Shown here: positions 5,991-11,453 of the stretch, piece by piece | Position numbering within the stretch: the first letter of the stretch is position 1 | Layout: each line of letters begins with the position of its first letter | IMG/VR virus record: IMGVR_UViG_3300049893_002484 | Span: 1 to 26,512 of that record | Reading direction: 5' to 3' (one strand) | DNA from: a virus | Length of the DNA: 26,512 bases | Program-made: the position numbers and the translations under genes | The notes under the pieces: model-generated | Databases searched by the model: none | What the model saw: the letters and a program-made list of their open reading frames with translations, nothing else | Told to the model about the DNA's origin: nothing

Positions 5991-6178
5991 GCCAGCACCA
6001 ATTCCTTGGCGCGATACTGTTTCGTCTCAGTACCGCCCTGAGGATTGGACTTCGTGGCGAAAATCAAGTCATTGTCGGCATTGCCATCCGGGGACCGAGA
6101 GACAGCCGTCACTTCCATGACCTCAGTCTTGCCTTGTTGGCTAACATGATCGCCTACATTGAAAACGGTTCCGTTCAT
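5987..6178 (-). CDS. DUF2158-like small protein (copy 2)
   Basis: 63 aa from the ATG at 6178, chosen for the SD AAGGAG just upstream; a longer open frame to 6208 lacks one. The sequence MNGTVFNVGDHVSQQGK ... MEVTAVS ... LIFATKSNPQGGTE ... YRAKELVLA follows the same order as the adjacent DUF2158-like gene: V-G-D-x-V, central strand, and a Y/F-x-x-x-x-L ending. It is likely a diverged tandem paralogue. Its stop overlaps the ATG of copy 1. Confidence 0.6.
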   Translation of the reverse strand: MNGTVFNVGDHVSQQGKTEVMEVTAVSRSPDGNADNDLIFATKSNPQGGTETKQYRAKELVLA

Positions 6179-6207
6179 TTCCTTGCTCCTTATTAAGATA
6201 TACCACA

Positions 6208-6834
6208 CTAACTCTCCGTCACTCTTGCGAACAACTCATCAACTTCGCGCAGGAAGTTAATGGCATGCTCTTCAACACCAAGAATATACGCCTTGGCTTT
6301 ATCTCGCTCAAATCTCCGAATGAATCCCCGTTGCGCCTCGGGCATCCTTGGATCGAAAGCACAAAAGTCTACCCAGGGCTTGCCGGTTACCGATAACTGT
6401 AGAGCCAATTGCGGCCAATGTTCCTCGGGGATGGTTCCGGCCAATTTCCATTTGATGTAAGTCGAAGTATTGGGACATTTGAACTCTACGAGCCCATCAT
6501 CGATAAAGCCGTCCGGGGTAGCGCCGCATAGTTCAATCGATGGATGGTCCAGGAACTGACCTGCGAATACAGTTTTCCCCAGCTTATTCGAGTACCATTC
6601 CTGCGCATGTGGTTGAGTTTCTATCCCGAACTCCATGGCCGCATTTACATAGTGCGGCATGAATATCCCCGTCATGCGCTCGGCAACAATCTCGGTCTTG
6701 TACTTGCGTCTATCAGACCCTTCCTGCCCATTCTTGAGAAAGTGCATGGCATGCTTCATCCCGCTCGCCGTCAGTTTCCCCAGGCGGGCTTGCATGTCAT
6801 CGGCGGTCAACGTGCCGGTATCGGAGAATTTCAC
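6208..6834 (-). CDS. YqaJ/lambda-type exonuclease
   Basis: 208 aa with a GTG start; AAAAGGTG lies just upstream. The motifs are those of YqaJ viral recombinases, two-metal 5'-3' exonucleases of phage recombination. They include RLGKLTASG at 17-25, AMEFGIETQPHAQEWY at 66-81, GATPDG (Asp108) at 104-109, VEFK (Glu117, Lys119) at 116-119, and EEHWPQLALQLSVTG at 137-151. Length is normal for the family. It resects double-strand ends to give 3' ssDNA. Nearby ssDNA-binding and resolvase genes support a recombination module; no annealase is evident here. Confidence 0.9.
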   Translation of the reverse strand: MKFSDTGTLTADDMQARLGKLTASGMKHAMHFLKNGQEGSDRRKYKTEIVAERMTGIFMPHYVNAAMEFGIETQPHAQEWYSNKLGKTVFAGQFLDHPSIELCGATPDGFIDDGLVEFKCPNTSTYIKWKLAGTIPEEHWPQLALQLSVTGKPWVDFCAFDPRMPEAQRGFIRRFERDKAKAYILGVEEHAINFLREVDELFARVTES

Positions 6835-6835
6835 G

Positions 6836-7054
6836 TCACACCTTTTCTCTTATCGCTCGCGCTATGGCCTTCGCCGCATCATGAGACATCTTGTCGAAGA
6901 ATTCCTGCCCCATCGATTCAGCTATTTGCGCGCATTGTTCGCGTTCGTTTCGTGCGCCTTCTTCCCACGCCTCTTTTGAAAGGAAGTATTCGATACTGCT
7001 AAGACTTGAGCGTGCAATGTCATCAAATTGCTTACACCATTCTGAGAATTTCAT
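6836..7054 (-). CDS. small phage protein, EREQCAQIAE family
   Basis: 72 aa from the ATG at 7054; a TTG two codons earlier is possible. The body is helical, with EGARNEREQCAQIAESMGQE and a final DAAKAIARAIREKV. This is the same E-R-E-x-C-A ... A-x-A-I-R pattern as the gene at 4492-4728, suggesting paralogy. It lies between the ssDNA-binding protein and the exonuclease genes, with four-base or shorter spacings, so it is co-transcribed with the recombination genes. Function unknown. Confidence 0.65.
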   Translation of the reverse strand: MKFSEWCKQFDDIARSSLSSIEYFLSKEAWEEGARNEREQCAQIAESMGQEFFDKMSHDAAKAIARAIREKV

Positions 7055-7056
7055 GA

Positions 7057-7683
7057 TCAAAATGGGATGTCGTCTTGCAATTCCGCCAATCTCCTATTCG
7101 CCGCCTCGAAGTCGTCCGGCGAATCGTCATCATGCATCGGCCCGTGGGGCGCGGGATTGCGAATATGCGCGTACTCTGGCGAGAGTTCAATCATGCGCTT
7201 CAATCCGTCGGATAGATTCTCGTAGACCTCGGGCACAAAGTCATCCAGACTGAAAATCACGCTCTTGTTGAATTGTGGCGGGCATTGCATGCCTTTGGGC
7301 AAGGATGTAATGCTTTCAATGCGCGCCTTGCCTTTCTCGGTGTGCATAATAGTAAGCATGCACGGCTTGCCAAGAATGTTGGAGGAATCGAAGCCTAACA
7401 ATTCTTCTTTCGTGAACGCCCGTCCCCGCCACATTTCCAGATGGTGGCGCAGGTTGCTACGCTCGCTCAGGGACGCCGTATAGAACCGGGAGACAATGAA
7501 GGGCTTGCCGTCATCCATTAACTCCGTGGGCAATTCGAAGCTAATAATGCACTGGCGCTTAAAGGTCGGAGCGCCCTTGTACTCTCCCTTTTGCGTGCCA
7601 ATGTCGATCACCTTAATACAGCGCGCCACATGCGTGCCAATAGGTGCTTGTGCGAAATCTTGACCACTGCTAGACCACTTCAT
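7057..7683 (-). CDS. putative phage single-stranded DNA-binding protein
   Basis: 208 aa; GGGAGACGAGT precedes the ATG. The N-terminal 130 residues look like an OB-fold domain (PIGTHVARCIKVIDIGTQKG, FKRQCIISFELPTELMDDG, FIVSRFYTASLSERSNLRHHL, MWRGRAFTKEELLGF). The family is widespread in phages beside recombination genes. The C-terminus is acidic and ends DDIPF, as in SSB tails that recruit partners. It probably coats ssDNA made by the exonuclease two genes downstream. The assignment rests on family pattern and tail, not on a proven fold. Confidence 0.7.
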   Translation of the reverse strand: MKWSSSGQDFAQAPIGTHVARCIKVIDIGTQKGEYKGAPTFKRQCIISFELPTELMDDGKPFIVSRFYTASLSERSNLRHHLEMWRGRAFTKEELLGFDSSNILGKPCMLTIMHTEKGKARIESITSLPKGMQCPPQFNKSVIFSLDDFVPEVYENLSDGLKRMIELSPEYAHIRNPAPHGPMHDDDSPDDFEAANRRLAELQDDIPF

Positions 7684-7695
7684 ACTCGTCTCCCA

Positions 7696-8166
7696 TTATC
7701 GATTCATAAACGCCAACATTGCAGCAATCGCCACTGCGGACCAGACGTCCGCTTTTACTCCGTACAAAATGCCAGGGGCTTTTTTGGTTCCTTGTGGCCC
7801 GAAATGGTCCAAGAGCGCTTGTCTAATGTTCGCATCCTTGGCTTTTGTTGTGCCGCACCAATACAATTTGACATCTTTTCTAAAGATAAGCTGCACGTCG
7901 GAAGGGTTTGCACAACACTCCTGAAAACGCCCAATCCATACCGCTGTTTCAAATATTTCCCTACCCACAGCCATACCATAAGATGCAATCATTTCTATTG
8001 CCGTGATTTCACTTGGCTCTGATGTTTTCAGGATTGCGCGTAATTCTGAATTTTCCGTCTTGGCGAATGACATGGGCTTTCCACCTTCCCACCATACATA
8101 GGCACTATGCGTGGGTCCTGGATCAATCGCCAAAATGGAGGGCCTGGGGCGACCTTTAGCAATCAC
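7696..8166 (-). CDS. RuvC-like Holliday-junction resolvase
   Basis: 156 aa from the GTG at 8166, chosen because AGGAGG lies just upstream and the GTG overlaps the previous stop; an ATG at 8184 lies before the SD. RNase H-fold resolvase residues are visible: Asp15 in ILAIDPGP, Glu58 in ITAIEMIASYG, and Asp140 in GVKADVWSAVAIA. Length matches single-domain phage RuvC/A22-like enzymes. It would cut four-way junctions made during replication or recombination before packaging. Confidence 0.75.
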   Translation of the reverse strand: MIAKGRPRPSILAIDPGPTHSAYVWWEGGKPMSFAKTENSELRAILKTSEPSEITAIEMIASYGMAVGREIFETAVWIGRFQECCANPSDVQLIFRKDVKLYWCGTTKAKDANIRQALLDHFGPQGTKKAPGILYGVKADVWSAVAIAAMLAFMNR

Positions 8167-8336
8167 TTTCCCGCCTCCTGACATGCCGGATTGCGCGCAT
8201 CAATCATCAGCGCCGCTTTGATGGCGACCACCGTGCATAGCCATACATACCACGGTGCGCCGGAGCGCGCCAGCCACACGCACAGCGCAAATCCATTGAG
8301 CGATAGAGTGCCCCATAGCAGCGTATCCATTTTCAT
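8163..8336 (-). CDS. small two-pass membrane protein
   Basis: 57 aa from the ATG at 8336 (MKMDTLLWGTLSLNGFALC). Hydrophobic helices span about 6-22 and 27-43 (APWYVWLCTVVAIKAALMI), with a short charged tail. It ends QEAGK with the stop inside the GAGGCGGGAAA SD block of the resolvase gene. The start overlaps the previous stop by one base. Membrane location is likely; no family is recognised. Confidence 0.6.
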   Translation of the reverse strand: MKMDTLLWGTLSLNGFALCVWLARSGAPWYVWLCTVVAIKAALMIDARNPACQEAGK

Positions 8337-8560
8337 CACTTCCCCGCCTCCTTCTTTCGCGCTTCGTACACTCTCAGGCATCGTTTACATGCATTCGCCA
8401 GTGGCACATTGATCGTCATTCGATAGCCGTTAGGAACAATACGCCCGCACAATGGCTTGCCCAAAGATCCCCTGGGAATCAAATGATGAGCATCAATCCC
8501 CTCGCCAGGCTCATAGGCCAAATGCAGCTTCTGTCCTCGGGCGACTTGCGCGTAGATCAC
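8336..8560 (-). CDS. small Cys/His (Zn-finger-like) phage protein
   Basis: 74 aa from the GTG at 8560, overlapping the previous stop (GTGA). The segment GIDAHHLIPRGSLGKPLCGRI ends at a Cys, and ANACKRCLRVYEARKK adds C-x-x-C, so an H...C...C-x-x-C zinc site is plausible. Related H/C-x-x-C small proteins are common in phages. It ends KKEAGK, with the last codons forming the GGAGG SD of the next gene. DNA or protein binding is possible. Confidence 0.6.
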   Translation of the reverse strand: MIYAQVARGQKLHLAYEPGEGIDAHHLIPRGSLGKPLCGRIVPNGYRMTINVPLANACKRCLRVYEARKKEAGK

Positions 8561-8736
8561 TTCCCCGGCTCCTTATCATGATATTTCGCAAAATACTCCT
8601 GCGCCATATCAAAACCTCGCACATAGTTGGGCGTATTGTTATGATCTTCAGTCAGAGTAAGAATGATGCGGTCGGCTTCTGCGATGCGCTCTTGCATTTC
8701 CTTAAGCGCCTTATATTTGAGTTTTTCTGGGCTCAT
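8557..8736 (-). CDS. small helical phage protein
   Basis: 59 aa from the ATG at 8736, which overlaps the previous stop (ATGA); longer open frame upstream is inside the neighbouring gene. Starts MSPEKLKYKALKEMQERI, a charged helix, then RGFDMAQEYFAKYHDKEPGK. The terminal EPGK codons form the SD block (GAGCCGGGGAAGTGA) of the next gene. No domain recognised. Confidence 0.6.
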   Translation of the reverse strand: MSPEKLKYKALKEMQERIAEADRIILTLTEDHNNTPNYVRGFDMAQEYFAKYHDKEPGK

Positions 8737-8996
8737 TTCCCCGCCTCCCGTTCGGCATACTCCCGCGCGCATTGTTCGATGGCGAGCTTTACCGTCACAT
8801 AAGCGGAGTCGATGTCTAAATCTTTTATGAGGAAGCACAAATCCCCTACTGTCTCCCGCTTGATCAGATGCTCCGCCACCAGATCCCAATCAGGATCGCG
8901 CCGGAACTCGGCCTCCAGCCGGTCTTGCTCGGCGAGACGCTTGGAGGATTCTATGTCGTGAAGTTTCTCTGCTACGTCTACGGGGTCTTGACTCAT
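8733..8996 (-). CDS. small acidic helical phage protein
   Basis: 87 aa, ATG overlapping the previous stop (ATGA). Highly charged helices (VAEKLHDIESSKRLAEQDRL), then a mixed segment LIKRETVGDLCFLIKDLDI and a final EQCAREYAEREAGK. The EAGK codons carry the SD for the gene at 8736. The Q-C-A-R-E piece echoes the small-protein pattern seen at 4492-4728 and 6836-7054. Function unknown. Confidence 0.65.
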   Translation of the reverse strand: MSQDPVDVAEKLHDIESSKRLAEQDRLEAEFRRDPDWDLVAEHLIKRETVGDLCFLIKDLDIDSAYVTVKLAIEQCAREYAEREAGK

Positions 8997-9256
8997 TTCA
9001 ATCCTTTGTCAGGCCAATAGAGTTTTCCGATAGGCCCCTCCCAATCCTTGTAATCACGAAGATCGCGTAATCGTTCGTTACCAAAAATTTGCACCCTGAA
9101 TGCTGCGTCATCATCAAAGCGCAAGACACGAACTATCCACCGCAACCCGCCCGCTTGTCCGTAATCCCCTGGGCGCCATTTAACTGCATTTCTACTTACC
9201 GACGTAGCCCAATAAAAACCTTCCTCTGTCGGCTCTTTTGCTCTATTGTCGCTCAT
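8993..9256 (-). CDS. first gene of the leftward operon, small protein of unknown function
   Basis: 87 aa beginning MSDNRAKEPTEEGFYWATSV and ending WEGPIGKLYWPDKGLK. AAGGAG lies 12 bases upstream of the ATG, directly after a near-consensus promoter at 9286-9314, so this is the promoter-proximal gene of the operon that runs to 4060. The protein looks beta-rich with many Trp and Arg residues. No catalytic motif is visible; no family is recognised. Confidence 0.7.
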   Translation of the reverse strand: MSDNRAKEPTEEGFYWATSVSRNAVKWRPGDYGQAGGLRWIVRVLRFDDDAAFRVQIFGNERLRDLRDYKDWEGPIGKLYWPDKGLK

Positions 9257-9285
9257 TTCTCTTGCGCTCTCCTTACAATGCTGCT

Positions 9286-9314
9286 AGTATCTTCCTGCTT
9301 GTCGATCATGTCAA
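9286..9314 (-). promoter_or_regulatory. near-consensus leftward promoter
   Basis: On the minus strand TTGACA (9314-9309, perfect -35) is followed after 17 bp by GATACT (9291-9286, four of six at -10). Predicted transcription starts near 9279, just before the SD and ATG of the gene at 9256. It drives the long early operon to 4060. The -35 box lies in the operator-like dyad at 9297-9316. Confidence 0.65.
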
Positions 9315-9316
9315 GC
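9297..9316. promoter_or_regulatory. operator-like dyad overlapping the leftward -35 box
   Basis: The imperfect 20-bp dyad has arms GCTTG and CAAGC, with one extra symmetric base pair inside. It covers the whole -35 hexamer of the leftward promoter and lies 17 bp before the ATG of the divergent helix-turn-helix gene. This is where such a repressor would be expected to bind; binding is inferred. Confidence 0.45.
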
Positions 9317-9332
9317 ATTATCGGGAGAATTT

Positions 9333-9524
9333 ATGCGATACGTTAATATCATGGAAGAAGTTATGAATGAACTAGATAAATGGTCCGGTAACCTAGCAGA
9401 GCTTGCAGAACTCAGCGGGGTGAGCATTCATACAGTCTACAAACTGGCGAGCCGATATAATGACAATCCGACAGTGGAGACGGCGCAGAAGTTAATTGAT
9501 GTATTCACGTCCAATAAGCGCTAG
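9333..9524 (+). CDS. small helix-turn-helix regulator (Cro/CI-like)
   Basis: 63 aa; GGGAG precedes the ATG at 9333, which favours it over internal ATGs at 9351 and 9363. Residues about 18-56 (GNLAELAELSGVSIHTVYKL, then TVETAQKLIDVF) form a classic small Cro/XRE-type helix-turn-helix with the recognition helix at SIHTVYKLASRY. It is divergent from the early operon at 9256 and convergent with the Lar-like gene at 9528. It is likely an autoregulator of the 9257-9332 promoter region, possibly via the dyad at 9297-9316. Confidence 0.7.
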   Translation: MRYVNIMEEVMNELDKWSGNLAELAELSGVSIHTVYKLASRYNDNPTVETAQKLIDVFTSNKR

Positions 9525-9527
9525 CGC

Positions 9528-9752
9528 TCAAGCCCGCTCGTTCCATGACTCGATAGCGCGGCGGCGATTCTCTGGGCCATACTGTATCCCCAATATCGCG
9601 CGGACTTCCCCGCTTTGCGCGCCACAATTGATACATAGTGCGACAATCCACTTATAGCTGCTACCGACATTGGTAGTGATATGCTGGCTTCCGCAGAACG
9701 GGCAGGGCAGTGGTTGAATGTCTTCGTTCACGAAAAATACTCCATCGGCCAT
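9528..9752 (-). CDS. Lar-like restriction-alleviation/zinc-ribbon protein
   Basis: 74 aa. The core LPCPFCGSQHI ... WIVALCINCGAQSG ... AIESWNERA matches the Lar family: two C-x-x-C knuckles about 20 residues apart and a final A-I-x-x-W-N-x-R. Lar proteins of prophages ease type I restriction; small zinc ribbons of this shape are also seen with unknown roles. The first eight codons lie in a 46-bp duplicated unit. An in-frame GTG at codon 8 with GGAG eight bases upstream could be the older start. Confidence 0.7.
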   Translation of the reverse strand: MADGVFFVNEDIQPLPCPFCGSQHITTNVGSSYKWIVALCINCGAQSGEVRAILGIQYGPENRRRAIESWNERA

Positions 9753-9825
9753 ATTCCGGCATCGGCGTTAGTAACGCGCAAAATACTCCATCGGCCATAT
9801 GCCAGCGTCGTCGTTAACAACGCGC
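9734..9825. repeat. 46-bp imperfect tandem duplication spanning a gene junction
   Basis: Units 9734-9779 and 9780-9825 agree at 40 of 46 positions; the first 21 bases (starting AAAATACTCCATCGGCC) are identical. Unit 2 encodes the C-terminus of the gene at 9768-9971 (WPMEYFARY). Unit 1 encodes, in another frame, the first residues of the Lar-like gene (MADGVFF). Confidence 0.85.
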
Positions 9826-9971
9826 TTGATAAATAAGGTGCGCACCCAATTCCCTCGCTGGGTATCACGATGATATAGCCATACAAATTGTGGCTCGTGC
9901 AGGACGGCTAGGATCGTCATGCCATGCGTGTCTAGCCAGTCCTCAAGGTCCTTGCGGCTTAGTTCTTCCAT
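9768..9971 (-). CDS. small phage protein, function unknown
   Basis: 67 aa starting MEELSRKDLEDWLDTHGMTI, with strands AVLHEPQFVWLYHRD and a final VVNDDAGIWPMEYFARY. The ATG directly follows the TGA of the upstream gene, indicating coupling. Its last codons sit in the tandem-duplicated 46-bp unit. Alternating strands and aromatic residues suggest a small beta fold. No family is recognised. Confidence 0.6.
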   Translation of the reverse strand: MEELSRKDLEDWLDTHGMTILAVLHEPQFVWLYHRDTQRGNWVRTLFIKRVVNDDAGIWPMEYFARY

Positions 9972-10310
9972 TCAAAGATTCTCAATTATTTTAATAACCT
10001 TCTTGCGCATGCGTTCGTGCATTTTCTCTGCCTGTTCCCACGTGGCACAGCGATCTTGCTCACCATCCATCGGTCCTCCAAAAACCATCGTCTCGAATAG
10101 CTTCCTGCGGCCACTTCCCCGGCCGTGATCGATGCCAAGAAAAACAGTGGAGATATTCACATCCCCTATTTTATGGCCCGCACATATTGCATGAATCTCG
10201 CTGCTTTTAACAACTCTATTGGCAGATTCAAACCATCTCGCCCACCTGAACACGTCAGGCTCTGGGACTGCTTTTTTATCGACAAGAATATACTTGTCCA
10301 TCATGCTCAT
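9972..10310 (-). CDS. conserved phage protein of unknown function
   Basis: 112 aa. The pattern DKYILVDKKAVPEPDVFRWA, ISTVFLGIDHGRG, LFETMVFGGPMDGEQDRCAT and WEQAEKMHERM is that of a protein widespread in phages and prophages with no known activity. The order L-G-x-D-H ... F-E-T-M-V-F-G-G-x-x-D is strongly conserved. The ATG at 10310 overlaps the previous stop (ATGA); an internal ATG three codons later is possible. It lies in the short leftward operon 10680-9528. Confidence 0.75.
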   Translation of the reverse strand: MSMMDKYILVDKKAVPEPDVFRWARWFESANRVVKSSEIHAICAGHKIGDVNISTVFLGIDHGRGSGRRKLFETMVFGGPMDGEQDRCATWEQAEKMHERMRKKVIKIIENL

Positions 10311-10474
10311 GGCCTATAACGCCGCATCATCTCAATATGCCGCAGATGCCGGTTAAGGTTGCGCTGTGCGCGCCAGTCTCGAATACCATCGCGTATTGTG
10401 TAGCCCAGCCCGATAAGCAGGAACACGCAGAAGACGAGCAAGCAGATATGTAGGGCGTAATAGATGATTTCCAT
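10307..10474 (-). CDS. small single-pass membrane protein
   Basis: 55 aa from the ATG at 10474, chosen because AGGAAGGAAAAT lies just upstream and the ATG overlaps the previous TAA. Residues 2-28 (IIYYALHICLLVFCVFLLI) form one membrane helix, followed by a strongly basic tail (RDWRAQRNLNRHLRH). By the positive-inside rule the tail should be cytoplasmic. No family recognised. Confidence 0.6.
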   Translation of the reverse strand: MEIIYYALHICLLVFCVFLLIGLGYTIRDGIRDWRAQRNLNRHLRHIEMMRRYRP

Positions 10475-10680
10475 TATTTTCCTTCCTGTTTGAGTAACAT
10501 CTTGCAATGCCGAATCGCCTCGGCTTTATCAACCTCTCCCCAATTCACCCGAATCTCACTCGTCCTCAGATACTCCTGAAGCAACTGTTTGCGCGTCATG
10601 GGCGTAGTGGTCGACCACTTCTTAAGCCCGCTGAGAAAATTTACTTCGTCGGAAGTGTCCCATAGCGATACTCGTTTCAT
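10474..10680 (-). CDS. small phage protein, first gene of the 10680-9528 operon
   Basis: 68 aa from the ATG at 10680, chosen for the strong SD AAAGGAG; the frame is open back to 10824 but has no SD there. It starts MKRVSLWDTSDEVNFLSGLK and ends HCKMLLKQEGK. The middle (TRKQLLQEYLRTSE) looks helical. It is promoter-proximal to the short leftward operon, facing the dyad-rich interval 10681-11175. Function unknown. Confidence 0.65.
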   Translation of the reverse strand: MKRVSLWDTSDEVNFLSGLKKWSTTTPMTRKQLLQEYLRTSEIRVNWGEVDKAEAIRHCKMLLKQEGK

Positions 10681-10699
10681 CGTTTCTCCTTTCGCACCA

Positions 10700-10742
10700 C
10701 TAATGCACGGTTCATGCCGTAGGGCATTAGCCCCTAATGCAC
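10700..10742. promoter_or_regulatory. CTAATGC operator-like repeat cluster
   Basis: A perfect inverted repeat GCATTAG-CCC-CTAATGC occupies 10724-10740, and another half-site CTAATGCAC lies at 10700-10708 (also at 10734-10742). The cluster sits 20-62 bases before the first gene of the leftward operon, between its SD and any upstream promoter. Confidence 0.5.
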
Positions 10743-11009
10743 CATCATGCACGATCCATTGTGCCCAAAATTGCAGCACAAAGTGACGCTCCACGTCATT
10801 GGTGCACTGCAATACGTTTTGCATTTGACCTAGACAAAACGAGTTCGCACGAAAATACTTGACAGGAATTCTGCACCAAAGGTAACGTCGTGTTGTGCGA
10901 TATTTGTGGCGTTATGTTGGGTAGCGCACAGAACAAATTGTTGAATTGTTTTATTGCGCCATTACCATCGACGGCAGGGCGCGCCCGTAGCGAACGAGCG
11001 GGGCCGGGG

Positions 11010-11029
11010 CATACCAAAATATCGGTATG
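11010..11029. promoter_or_regulatory. dyad CATACC-N8-GGTATG
   Basis: Perfect 6-bp arms CATACC (11010-11015) and GGTATG (11024-11029) around an AT-rich 8-bp centre, the shape of a dimeric repressor site. It lies between the weak rightward promoter candidate and the gene at 11176. Confidence 0.4.
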
Positions 11030-11055
11030 AAGCTGCAATGCTGGGATCGTTCAGG

Positions 11056-11096
11056 GGTTAGCGACCGACTCGTCTCATCGGCAGATATTGCTAACC
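11056..11096. other. long inverted repeat GGTTAGC ... GCTAACC
   Basis: Perfect 7-bp arms (11056-11062 and 11090-11096) flank a 27-nt loop that itself contains CCGA ... TCGG. It could form a stem-loop in RNA or DNA upstream of the rightward operon; an origin-type hairpin or leader structure is possible. Confidence 0.35.
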
Positions 11097-11115
11097 GCCC
11101 TCTTTAACCTCTTCT

Positions 11116-11138
11116 GGGGGGTAGGGGGGGCGCTGGGG
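11116..11138 (+). other. G-quadruplex-capable G-run cluster
   Basis: Runs of 6, 7 and 4 G (11116-11121, 11124-11130, 11135-11138) lie within 23 bases on the plus strand. The 7-G run can supply two G3 tracts, so four tracts are available with loops of 1-5 bases. It is 38 bases upstream of the ATG at 11176. Confidence 0.5.
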
Positions 11139-11175
11139 ATCGCTCGCAATCTGAACTCTCAGCAGGGATGAAGAC

Positions 11176-11385
11176 ATGAACGCCGAAGTAATCAGAGTAA
11201 CCATAAGTAAAGATAGTTATTCGATTACTCCTAAGAAAGAAACTGTCCTATCAGGAAATTGCGCGCAATGTTGCCCACCTTGGGAATCCTGCGAGGAATG
11301 TCCTGATGCGATTTCAGAAGTTTGCCCAATTGAAGATATTGGGCAACTAGATTTGTTTGCTCTCCAACACTTCAGGAGTCTCTAA
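11176..11385 (+). CDS. small cysteine-rich protein, first gene of rightward operon
   Basis: 69 aa starting MNAEVIRVTISKDSYSITPK. A C-x2-CC-x5-C-x2-C-x7-C cluster follows (NCAQCCPPWESCEECPDAI then EVCPIED), which could bind zinc. The tail IGQLDLFALQHFRSL is hydrophobic. The SD is weak (AGGGATGAAGAC). As the first rightward gene after the control interval it could be a regulator, but I do not recognise the family. Confidence 0.55.
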   Translation: MNAEVIRVTISKDSYSITPKKETVLSGNCAQCCPPWESCEECPDAISEVCPIEDIGQLDLFALQHFRSL

Positions 11386-11453
11386 TGCCAGGAAACTAAT
11401 AGCCAATAATCGCTGGGTTCAATAAGCCATAAGAGCAATGAACGGGGAACAGC

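Larger units (their letters stand above)
10681..11175. other. 495-bp gene-free divergent control interval
   Basis: No convincing gene is present; the only longer open frame (10796-11038, minus) has no SD and no protein-like pattern. The interval lies between a leftward and a rightward operon. It holds a CTAATGC repeat cluster, dyads at 10784-10798, 11010-11029 and 11056-11096, a weak rightward promoter candidate (TTGAAT 10941-10946, 16 bp, TACCAT 10963-10968) and a G-rich run at 11116-11138. An origin or regulatory switch are both possible. Confidence 0.5.

Noticed and set aside
9257-9332. A firm rightward promoter for the helix-turn-helix gene
   Set aside because: TTGCGC-17-TAGTAT can be drawn but matches consensus weakly; not listed as a feature.
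10796-11038. 80-codon minus-strand open frame in the control interval
   Set aside because: No SD, basic and irregular composition, and it crosses dyads that look regulatory.
11056-11096. Possible hammerhead-like ribozyme core on the minus strand (CCGATGAGACGAGTCGG)
   Set aside because: The invariant CTGATGA and GAAA core bases are not present, only a partial resemblance.
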